From positions 45,568,501-45,632,500 of the forward strand of contig JAYKKI010000004.1 in the NCBI GenBank assembly GCA_039881145.1: a DNA stretch of 64,000 nucleotides. Reading direction: 5' to 3'. The notes beneath the pieces were generated by a model that was not told the DNA's origin, ran no database searches, and was given only the letters and a program-made list of their open reading frames with translations. A program made the position numbers and the translations under genes. Source of the stretch: Druceiella hillmani (lineage: Eukaryota > Arthropoda > Insecta > Lepidoptera > Hepialidae). Shown piece after piece: positions 12,480-22,580 of the stretch (the first letter of the stretch is position 1; each line of letters opens with the position of its first letter).

Positions 12480-12759
12480 TAATAAATTTAAATTATAAGT
12501 TATTTAATATAAATTATTAAAATATAATGCTCAAACATTATTAAGGTTCTATTGTCAAAGACTATATACTACTATAACTACAAATTTCTCCAACGCTGTT
12601 ATTTTCCTATTTAAAAAAAAATAAATTATATGGAATTCAAAAAGGAGAAAAATAAAGAATATCTATTTTAAAAAAATTTATTGAAACAGAACATGCTGTA
12701 AGATGATGCGAAATAAAAAAAATTATGTGGTAAAAAATGCTCTCCATTGAATAGCATTT

Positions 12760-15094
12760 TTATCGCATATTGCGATAATATAATTCACGATTTAAAACTT
12801 CTCGGAAAACAATGTTTTTTGTAAAAACTCTTTCATCGTTTGCTAAACGTCCTTGACCGTTATATTCGGAAATATAAAACCTTAAACCATCGAATGAACG
12901 GACTCTACTTGCTGCGACATACAGTTGCCCATGTGTGAAAACTGGCCAATCCAATAAAATTCCAACCTTTTGGAATGTTTGTCCTTGAGACTTATTTATT
13001 GTCATCGCAAATGCAGGTATTATAATAAATTGTGTTTGAAAGTTAAACGGTAAAATAGTTCCAGAGTACGTTAAATTTATACGTGGAATCAAAATTCTAT
13101 TACTGCGTGCGGTCCCAGTTAAAAATTCGCAATAAATTTCGATGCATCAATTTGATGCGCATTCTTGTTCCATTGACTAATGAGTCCGTATTTAAGTTTC
13201 TGATCAATAAAACTATGCAATTAACTTTCAATACCAACTCATGCGGTGGTAAACCACTAATAGACAAAGAATTTAAAAACTCTACCGGATAGTTATTGAT
13301 GTCATTGTCATTATCACAAATTATTTTATCATAGCTATGATATGTTCGCTGTTCACCAGGAATTTGATTAAGTATATCAGTATTAATCAAAGTACAATCG
13401 TCATTTGTAGGTGCTAAAATAACAGAGTTCAATGTATTTTCTGAAAGTATGTTATTGGAAATATTTCCATACACCTCATCAATAATATTGTTTTTATCTC
13501 CTATTAATTTATGAGGTATTTCAGTAACATTTTTACCAAACTGAGGGAATTGTGGGGCCTTATCATTACCAATTTTTTTCAAGAATTCTACAAATTCTAT
13601 TTTATTTGGTAAATCTCTCATATTTCGAGTAAATGTAACTTTATGAAAATTAGGAAATTCATGGCAACTTGTAACACAATTTTCAATTAAAGTTCCACGT
13701 GATCCATGTGGGATTACTGCTAAGATTTGCCGCAAATCACCGCACAGAAATATAGTTTTTCCTTCAAACACTCCATGTTTATCGTTTTCATCACATAGAT
13801 CACGCAATAATCTATCTATGATTTTCAACACTTGCAATGAACACATAGAAACTTCATAAATAATTATCAATGATGATGAATTTATGAAACTACCGTAGCT
13901 ACTATTTGCAGTAATATTTCATACAGAATTTTCTAAAATGGGTATAGGCAATTTAAACGCATTATGTAAAGTCCTACCTCCAAGTAATAAAGTTGAAGCT
14001 ATGCTACTGAACGCAGTTGGAATACAACGAAGATTAAGCGAATTTAATTTGTGAATTAATGCTGGTTGAGTGAATGTTTTGCCACAACCAGCGTGAGCGG
14101 TTAAACAAAAAACATTGGATCCAGTATCATGATACAAAATGTCACGAATAACTCGATCAATGAGATTACGCTGTTCAATATTTGCACTTTCATAATACTC
14201 ACAAAACAGCATCTCTTGTTCTATTATATCAATAGTATTTTCTTCTATTCTCTGCGAGTATGTGGGAACTGGTACGCCAAGAATTTGACAGGACAAATTA
14301 TGAACATTCAAAATGTCATCAATTTCTAATTGAGCTCTATTAAAGGATACTTCTTCGTTGTAAAGTCTTAGAAAATCTTCACTAAGATATACTTTAAATT
14401 CATTCCATAACGCTAATGCATTGGCTGGCACATTTATTGCACAAATGTAACCAAATAAATTCCGCATTTGTTTTGGTGAATGTAATTCTTTTGATTCATT
14501 TAAACATTCCCGCCATTCATTATCATTCGAAGCTATTCCGCGAGCATGGCACGCTTCAACAAAAGAAGGGTATAACAATTCATTGTATGTTCTAACATCC
14601 TCGAATGACTTCGGACCACAGAAATGTAATAAAAGCAATCGTAAGTGAAAAAGTTCGATACCTTTTGGTGACACTACATATATGTTTGTAATGATTTTAT
14701 CACCTCCACGGATTCTCTTCTTCCATTTATTTCGGGAATCTTCCCACACATAATGCATAGGAATTTCAGTATATTTATACTCTCGTGCTGATGGATCTAA
14801 TCGATTCAACTCAAAAAATGCTAATAACTTTGTTTGTCTTTCATTATCAATTACTTGACGTTCTTGCCCTTCTCGGAAGTATACATTCTGTCGACGCGGT
14901 AAATGAATATCAAGTCTGATTATAGTATGTGACTGAAAATGCATTGGTAATGCATAGATGCGCCATATGGCTTCTGTTGATCCGACATAACGACCAATTA
15001 AAAAATTGATAACTTCATTAATTTCTATATTTTGACCTTGTTCATTTAAATCAGACTCTAGTTCAACAGATGCACTGTCATAGCCTTTATACAC
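12760..15094 (-). pseudogene. PIF1-like helicase part of RepHel copy 1
   Basis: The frame 15094-13919 is open for 391 codons. It runs from the end of the Rep tyrosine region through a linker to Walker A (AHAGCGKTF, about 14074-14100). After an in-frame stop, 13870-13100 (256 codons) carries Walker B as IIIYEVSM. There TAT replaces the expected Asp codon at 13855-13857, while copy 2 keeps Asp. It continues through the GDLRQIL and RNMR motifs. A frameshift near 13140 then leads into 13092-12760, which has the C-terminal TINKSQGQTF and YVAASRVRS motifs of superfamily 1B helicases. Losing the Walker B Asp would abolish ATP hydrolysis even without the stops. Confidence 0.87.
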
Positions 15095-16432
15095 ATATTT
15101 ATAAATGTATTTGACACTTTTGACTGTAGTACATACTTCAACATTTATATGGCAATTAAATTTAGCAAGTAAATATGGATTGTATGGTACAACATACCGA
15201 TTATCAAGGCAACTACCACGAACTTCTGCATTAATACCATTATCACGTCTTCTGCATAATGGATACCCATTTAAAGATTCACATGTAGTTTCATTAAATC
15301 ATTTTGGATACTCTTTTATACACTTTCCATCTCTCATACATACAGAATTAGGATTAAGTACTCCGCATGGACCATGCATCACATGTTTTACAACATATTT
15401 ATGTAATTTTGGATGTCTTTCAATCAATTCAATCTTGGCAGATACAACTTTATCAATATCTATAACATTAACAATTTTATCTTGCTCATTTAAAGTGAGT
15501 AAAATGGGAGCATAAGGCAATCCTCTTTTTTGAAATTCAATTGTGTAAATGAGTGCTTCAACTTTACCAAAGATATTATTTTGTATAAGGCCCTCTATGA
15601 ATGCTTTCAACTTTGACTTGAATACACGAACAATAATATCAGGTCTAAAATTAGTAGCTTCACCTACAACAATGTTGTTAACTATTTCTGGCCAACTTGG
15701 ATTGCAAATCATTGTAATAAATAAAGACGGTTTTCCGAAATGTTGTACAATTGACATTGCATCTAAATAATTCTGATACATATTTCTTGGAGATCCATTG
15801 AAGAAGATGGTAAAATTACTCTACGACCAACATTCCTGGCATTCATGTTCAATTCTAAGTAGTCTGTTAAATTGTCGTAAACTTCAGATCTAAGAATTGT
15901 TTGATTTTGTCGAATGCAATGTAATCTTGAGCCCTCTATTCTCACATACATATCAACTATCCACTGCAGAAATATTTTTTTTTTAATGGTGCTACATGCT
16001 GAAATCTTCTCTAATCGCAAGTCGATAGGAATAGTGCATACTGAAGAGTGGCAAATTTTTTCTGGGTGCTCTTGAATTAGATATAGTTGGTACGTTATGA
16101 GGAATATTGATATGCCACCCAGTATCACCATTTGGAAAAAGTAATGGATGCTCAAGGGTCTAATGATGAATCTAAAATTGAGATACTATTAACTTTTGAA
16201 AATGAAATCATATTTCGTTCAAAGGTGGCTCACCATCAACTGTACTAAATATTACTGCTACATCAGTTTGAACTGCATCATTGAAATGGCGTTGATTTAA
16301 ATCATGATTTACTTTAATGAGCATACAAATTTCTTTTTTTTTATTTTCAACTCTGTGACAATGATGTTTCATTGCAATGAATAACCGAACCAAAGGATTA
16401 CTGCATTCCAATTCAAGAGATATTTTGCGCAT
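15095..16432 (-). pseudogene. Helitron-like N domain and Rep nuclease part of RepHel copy 1
   Basis: Fragments 16432-16208, 16155-15763 and 15781-15299 cover this region. Landmarks are VDMYVRIE...RLHCIRQNQT, FGKPSLFITM.CNPSW and EFQKRGLPYAPILLTL. The last is where Helitron Reps carry a His-hydrophobic-His metal site. Here both His positions are changed (Tyr codon 15512-15514, Pro codon 15506-15508). The tyrosine motif KYIYKYVYKGYD just downstream (about 15117-15082) is intact. The 15781-15299 frame ends at a TGA; copy 2 has CGA (Arg) at the same place and reads on. Confidence 0.85.
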
Positions 16433-17039
16433 TATATTGTTATTGCATGTCTAATAAAAATGTTGTTGTAATCTATAATTGATAATATATAATTGATAGT
16501 GTCGACATCATCAAAATCGAATTGCGCACAACATGGTGAGCGACCATGTGCCGTATTTATTTAACCTGATCTGTGATAAAAACATCATGTTTTTGAAATG
16601 ATACACTCCACTTGTAATTGCCCCGCAAATTTTAGCTTCTGAGCTAACCATAGCAAATGATGAATTATATTTGCGAATGTTTTCAAAATAATTTTTTGCC
16701 TTACTTTTGATTGAAGGTTCATTTGAAATAAGTCCATAATACAATGATTTAAAATATTCATTTTGACTTAAGGGCGATAATATTGCTTTACTCTTATGAC
16801 AACATTAAGTGAATTCAGTCCTGTCACTTAAATTCACTTCAGATTCAAAACGTTTCGCATTGCAAAACCTGCATTGTAAATCCATTAATCCACAATCATA
16901 ACTATGAAAAAGTCTTGGAATTACATTTAGTGCACATTTATATGTATCTCTAAAAATTACTTCCTCATTTGTAAACTATTAATATTATTTAAATTTGCAT
17001 TTGGTCTATTAATATGTGTATGGGAAACAAACTATGAAT

Positions 17040-18126
17040 ATGACATTATCATAATTATGATTATTTTTGATATTCAGTATGACTATGGACAAATAATATT
17101 AATCTCAGTTTGACCATAGACTTCAACCATAAACAAAATAGTACATATGTGTGTGTGTCAAACGCATGTATTTCTAATAAAAATCGATATATCTCTTTCT
17201 ATGTAATAATATTAGCTTTCAGCACTCTTCTCCATATAAACTTTAACTGTGCCAAATTTCATACTCCTCCGGACGCGTAATTTTCGTAGAAAGGAGTATA
17301 AAGGTTTTGCTTCGCATATTAATATTTTGGTTATTATTAACCTTTAGAAAATTGAATAATATTTTATTAAATCATAATAACTCTAATTTCAGATAAAAGG
17401 TCAAATTATTTACTACTATATATGGGAAAATAACAAAGTTAAAGCACAATAACTTAGAAACTGTCTGGCAAATAAACTGCAATGGAAAGCCAGCGGAAAA
17501 ATAAAATTATGGACAACTCATACGTCAATATGTGTGTATATACATGTGTGTGTGTGTGTGTCAAACGCATGGTAGTATGTGTAATGTTTTCTTTATTAAT
17601 TTAATGTGTTTCTAATGTATTATTATATAAAAATTTTAGCTTTCCGTACTCCTCCATACAAACTTTAACTGTGCCAAATTTCTCAATTCGTACTCCTCCG
17701 TCCGCGTAATTTTCGTAAAATAGGTGCAACGTTTTTGCTTCACGTAATGTTATGATTATTATTAATACTGTTACATTAAATGATAACATCTGTAATTCTA
17801 GATAAAAGATAAAATTTTTTAGTATTATATATGAGAAAATAACAATCTTGCGAAATGTCTGGCAGATAAACTACAATAGAAAGCCAGCGGAAAAATAAAA
17901 CTATAGACTACTCATATGTCAATTGTATGTATATACATGTGTGTGTCAAATGCATGGTAGTGTGTGTAATGTTTCATTTAATGATTTAATGTACTTTATA
18001 AGCATTATTATTGAAAAATATTAGCGTTCTGCACTTCTCCTACATATAAACTATAAGTATGCCAAATTTCATACTCCTCCGTCCGCGCAATTTTCGTAAA
18101 AAGGGGTCCAAAGTTTTTGCTTCACG

Positions 18127-18185
<59 letters not shown>
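17040..18185 (-). repeat. Three tandem 5' terminal modules of Helitron copy 1
   Basis: Three imperfect copies of a roughly 390-420 bp unit. Landmarks on the plus strand are GCCAAATTTC at 17251, 17673 and 18061, each followed by ACTCCTCCG(G/T)(A/C)CGCG and TTTTCGTA. They end in TTTTTGCTTCACGTA in units 2 and 3, and in a diverged form in unit 1. The GTGTGTGTCAAA(C/T)GCATG and CCAGCGGAAAAATAAAA words of the spacers repeat too. The outermost unit passes straight into the (AT)n at the element end. Repetition of the whole terminal block suggests amplification of the 5' terminus. Confidence 0.82.
18131..18183. repeat. (AT)n microsatellite at the Helitron 5' end
   Basis: About 53 bp of AT repeats directly at the inferred 5' terminus of the 12448-18185 Helitron. 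It probably expanded from a short TA-rich terminal sequence. Confidence 0.9.
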
Positions 18186-18186
<1 letters not shown>

Positions 18187-21100
18187 TAGTGTAATAGTGA
18201 TTTTAATTCGTTTTCTGTTGCAAAATCGATTTCAGTTTGGATTACAATTATTGCATTAAAAATAATCTTGTGACCATAATGCCATTCGTTTTAAATGAAA
18301 TAAACCTTTTTGATATAATTAATCTATGTGATTTAATAATAAACAAAAAAATAATTTATAACTTTAATGAAAAATTTATTGAAAAATGTATACATAATAC
18401 TACAATTTATACAAAAATTTTCCTAAAAACTAAATGTTAATTAAAGAACAATCATATTATCCAAGTATAAAATTAAATTGCCAGCACGATGAACTTATTA
18501 GCGGTAAACTCGTAGATACAATATTTTATACCAAAAATATCATAGTAATTTTCCTTGATAGTTTAAATTTTAACGATAACGTTGAATTTCAAACAATTTA
18601 GTTGTTTTTATTATTGGGTACCTAACAAGAAAAAACCCTTAGAAGATGATTATGAGTATTTTTCCTACAGAGAAAATGTTTTTAGAAACCGTTTGAAGTC
18701 CATTACAATAAGTCATATTAAACCAAATGTTTTACGGTAGGGTGGCTCCCTATCATATTTATATGGTATTTTTAGAACAGGCAAATAAAGTGCTAGAAAT
18801 TTTTCTTTAAGCCTTGTGTGTGTTTTTTTTGGATTTTAAATAGACATTTGCATCAAAATGAGAAAAAGTTCATATTATGAAAAAATTATGAAAATTTTAA
18901 TAAACACTATTGGTAGAATCTGTCCTGCATTTCAAAACTTTATACGTTTGAGACATCCGCCATATTTTCGGGTCTGGAAAATATATTTACGGGGTAAAAA
19001 TACAATTTTCGTATCTGTAAGTAATTTTATGGAATATTATAGGTTACTAAATATAAAATTCGGTAATTATAATTTATTAATTACTTATTCCCTTCTTGTC
19101 ATTTGGTAATATGGTACGTACAGTTGACAAAAGATAGAAAACACATGTAAAATATTAGTTAGATTCGTTTTTACAATTCACGCTTACTTGTGTAAAATGT
19201 ACAATATTACTACATATGTAACAAAATTCAACATTATGCAACATTGGCAAAGTAACCGCATGTCGTACTTGAATGATTTTTGTAAGTGATGCTGCGTTCA
19301 TTTTTGGAGTCTGCCACGGCTTCTATGTTTTATAATAACTATTGATCTTCCTCCCGCTTCGCACCCTTGATCCCTACCTACTTTCCTTCCCCTCAGTTTT
19401 ATTAGTGCTTGCTAAACAAAATTATCTTCTTTGTTTTTATTTCTTATATACGTAGTTAAAAAAATAGTAAAGGTGAAGGAAATCAGTGCAAATATTTTAT
19501 AGAAAGGTATTTGAAAATAAATTTAAAAAATATTGTTCCTTGTGTTCACGGAAATCAACTACGCCTTACGGCAAAAAATTATTATGATCGATCGCAGACT
19601 TAAAAAGTTATAATGCGGTTACAGACGAACGGATATGATAAAATTTGACATTACGATGTCCGGATGGTTCTGTTTTCAACATTTGGCTGCAGAACCGAAA
19701 AATATACTAGATTATGTATGCAAAAAATTATTATGAATCTTTAATTTCATTTAAGATGTTACCTGTATCCTAATATTATAGGCAAATAAACTAAGACAAT
19801 TATGTGGCAGATTCGAAGGACCTTGAGAAAATAAATATTTTAATATTATAATGAAACTAATTACATCAGCTCACTGAACCATTAAATGAAATTACTTTTA
19901 CAGTTTGAGGTCAGCATAATTTTTTTCTTTTCAAAGGCTAGGTGAATAAAATGATCAGTTAAATTCACCCGGTCGTCGACTACGGTGAAATTATGCATTT
20001 GCAAGTTACGGCTGTTTAGATATACAAACGTATAGTAAAATCCTGGTGACAAGCACGAGTGTTAGTCATAAACCGACGGGTTGGTTTAGTACATACTATC
20101 CATTTCAAATAAAAATTATCTAATAAACTGAAAAGATAAGAATATTATGTGTACTAAGCTCAATCAGTACAATTAACAGGAGTGACAATATTGGCACTTA
20201 GACTCTTTTACAAGTATGAATCTCAGTTCGTTTACATGTAGTCAGGCCTACAAATACTCGAAATATAAGAAAAAGAGAAAAAAAATGTCTAGTTGCAACA
20301 GTCATATTCTTATTTCCAATACCAATCTCAATTTAAAATATACATACAAATTGTTACAAAACCTCGGTGTTATCGTAATAATAGGCTCCTTAGAGTTTTT
20401 TTTTCTAATTGCACTCTTGATGTTAGTGTGTAGGTCATAGCAGAGAAACATATTAACAATATCCGTTTCTTATTACACATCGGAACAGGCAAAGTATATC
20501 GGATATTATTTGAAGTAATTTCTTAAAATGACTCAAAATGTCGAAACTCAAAAGAAACTCTTTTAATAAATTTATTTTGATATTTAATTAAGGTAAAATA
20601 AATTTTCTAATACTAGGGCTTCTGAATCAAAAATGGTTTTTTTTAATGCTTTTTCAAATTAAAAGATAAAAATAATTTTTTTGACAGTTTTTATTCAAAA
20701 AAGTAAATAAAACGGCTGATCAAAAAATATAAAACAAACATTTTAATTATATTTATAATTAACCAAAGGATCAAGTTTAAGCGCATGGTCTTTAAAGTCG
20801 TTGCACGCTGCGTCACTTCGGTGCGTGAACGAGTTTATGACTTTTAAATTCTCGAACTGAGGTATTTTATACATACGTTTTTAAAAATATTATCGTACAG
20901 TAATTTTTTTAAAAAGACTTTTCAATAAGTAATTAACTTGTTATTCTGGAATACCTTTTTAATATATCAATGATAATTTGAGTTGATCACCTCGAAATTA
21001 AAAATAATTTCCTCTAAAACTAAAATTCTCGTTTCTATGTGAGTGTTAAGAATATTCCTGTTTGGTTTTTATTTGCGTTCAATTTTTTTTAAAGGAATCT

Positions 21101-22182
21101 TCTTTTGTCGTAGTAGACTAATTTGTTATTTTGTAAAATGAGAACGTAGCAAGAAGTGATAAAGCAAGTGATGTATGGAGTCGGATGGAGGAATGGAGAA
21201 AGAAAGACAGGGAGAAAAGGACAAGAGAGAATTAGAGCAAAAGACAACTTTGTGAGAAGAAAAAGAGAAAGGAAGAATACAGACAGAAAGGGGATTAACA
21301 AAATGCGGATAATTAGATGGACTGAAAAGACGCACATAAATTGTACGAAAAGCAAAGTTATGAATTTTTCGTATTAGTCCTTAAAATGCTCTCATTCAAT
21401 GAAGAAAATTAAATATATAAACAAGTAAAAAAAAAATTAATTAATTAAATATAAACAATAAAAATATAATAATATCATTGAATTATTTATAATGTTGGCT
21501 ACTCAAAAATTTGTGGAGTGAAATTTCTTTTGCCATTGTAGTGCAAGTTCGTATTCTGAATATTACACCGTAAGGAAATGTGAAATGCATCGGTGGTAGT
21601 AAGAACAGAGATAGATTAAATTTCCTTTTGCGCTGCCAACCATTCGGCTGGCCAATTAATAACAATAGCAAAATAAGTCTAGCTTTTTTATTTTTCAGTA
21701 TCCCCTCATTGGTAACAAAGCGGATGTATTTCTTTTACGTTTTACGCTATTATGCCTATAATTTTTTTTGTTTGTTATAGCTTTTTTTCTTTGATTTTCC
21801 TTGAATTTATTTTTAAATGTCCTTTGGTTAGTATATTAACCAAAAATAATGCCAAAAGATAAATGGTCTAGCGCCAGTTCGATTCACATGCTAAATGCCA
21901 TGTATCAATATTGAAATACTTATTGTGTACAGTTTTGAGTGAATATTTTCGGTATTTCTTTGTCTTCTTTCCTGACGCTAAAACCTTTATAGAGCTCTGC
22001 AATTTGTATTTGACATTTTTACCCTCTTTAGTTTATTGTTATTTAGAAAATTATTTTAAAAATTATTTTTTGTTTTTGTTACAAGATAGATTTTAGTAAC
22101 AATTTACAGTCAAACATAATACAATTTTACATGCTTCTTATCTTGTGGTTTACTGCAAGAGTTTACTTTTTCAGCTAGTGAA
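18186..22182. other. Gene-free interval
   Basis: No recognisable gene. It contains a dispersed-repeat tail with hairpin (19560-19700) and a purine-rich stretch on the plus strand (about 21170-21310, many GA/AGA words). Frames at 18858-19109 and 20216-20440 have no motif. Confidence 0.5.
19560..19700 (+). repeat. Dispersed-repeat tail with terminal hairpin
   Basis: A GC-richer block containing CAGACGAACGGATATGA, then the perfect 7-bp inverted repeat GGTTCTG (19666-19672) / CAGAACC (19690-19696), followed by an A-rich stretch. From general knowledge, a hairpin closed by GGTTCC/GGAACC next to a run of GACGGACAGA-like words is a common end of insect dispersed repeats. The assignment is by resemblance only. 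Confidence 0.4.
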
Positions 22183-22404
22183 GGTTTCATTTAGATCTGT
22201 GTATTTAGTCTTATCCTTAGCAAGGCGAAAGAGTTCGACGACACTCATAATCCCTGTCCATTCTCAGATGTTGAGCAGCCATGGCTTTCTTCTGTGACCG
22301 GCTTTATTTCTCCTAGAAATCTTTCTTGTCATAATTAGTTGCGATAGCTTGTATTTGTTATGTTTGAATATATGCCCCAGATATGCAATTTTACGTTGTT
22401 GACT
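22183..22404 (-). pseudogene. RTE-like non-LTR retrotransposon, reverse transcriptase C-terminal tail
   Basis: Minus-strand translation from 22404 gives QRKIAYLGHIFKHNKYKL, then QLIM, a basic RRK segment, WLLNI-stop-EWTGIM and ELFRLAKDKTKYTDL. This pattern (YLGH, basic GRR-like stretch, WL..L..W.G, LFR.A.DK) is the C-terminus of insect endonuclease-reverse transcriptase elements often filed as RTE-like. Only about 74 codons survive, with one in-frame stop (22264-22266). The endonuclease and palm domains are absent. It is a 5'-truncated, dead copy, as expected of LINE insertions. Confidence 0.75.
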
Positions 22405-22457
22405 TTACGTGGTTTGCAAAAACTTGTCTTTCAGGCGAAGCCGTTGTCGTCATAATC

Positions 22458-22580
22458 CATACTAACGTGATAAAGGGAAAATAAATGTTTGTGAATTTGC
22501 TGGAGATAATCTCCTAAACCACGAACGGATTTGACAAATTTTTCCTCTGTTGAAATGATACTCTTCGGAAAGACATTTGC
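22458..22580 (+). mobile_element. Possible Helitron 5' end fragment
   Basis: A|TCCATACTAACGTGATAAA followed by a T/G-rich stretch, AAACCACGAACGGATTTGA and a TGAAATGATA-like word matches in order the 5' module of the 11072-12094 family. It is preceded by CAGGCGAAGCCG, which resembles a Helitron 3' end. No CTAG terminus is convincing downstream. The CTAG at 22792 has no hairpin. Confidence 0.4.

Larger units (their letters stand above)
12760..16995 (-). pseudogene. Helitron RepHel (Rep nuclease plus PIF1-like helicase), decayed copy 1
   Basis: Parts in order: a Cys-rich zinc-finger region (CRFCNAK...CCHK, about 16870-16790), a Helitron-like N domain (16744-15763), a Rep HUH/tyrosine nuclease (15781-15080) and a PIF1-like helicase (about 14280-12760). 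The protein would nick, unwind and transfer a single strand in the nucleus. It is broken by an in-frame stop in the zinc finger and shifts near 16200-16500. Further breaks are a 1-nt deletion near 15800, a CGA-to-TGA stop near 15297, a stop near 13919 and a deletion of about 5 nt near 13140. The Walker B Asp is Tyr, and the HUH site reads Y-A-P. The gene is not functional. The natural stop after ...YYRNMR is kept at 12760. Confidence 0.88.
12448..18185 (-). mobile_element. Autonomous-type Helitron, copy 1, about 5.7 kb
   Basis: On the minus strand the 3' end is ...CAAG|T at 12451-12448, a one-base change from the CTAG seen in copy 2. It is preceded by the palindrome TGGTCGAAATTCGACCA. The 5' end is placed at 18185, where an (AT)n run is bounded by A|TC (plus strand GA|T). 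Inside are a 5' leader of about 1.1 kb with three tandem modules, a decayed RepHel gene (about 16995-12760) and a 3' UTR of about 300 bp. Helitrons transpose by rolling-circle replication using the Rep nuclease and a PIF1-like helicase. The 3' boundary is firm; the 5' boundary is inferred from module content and the A|TC context. Confidence 0.85.

Noticed and set aside
15105..15515. 136-codon plus-strand frame
   Set aside because: It is antisense to the Rep domain of Helitron copy 1, which has strong family motifs on the minus strand. The same applies to 48159-48365 and 48560-48820 in copy 2.
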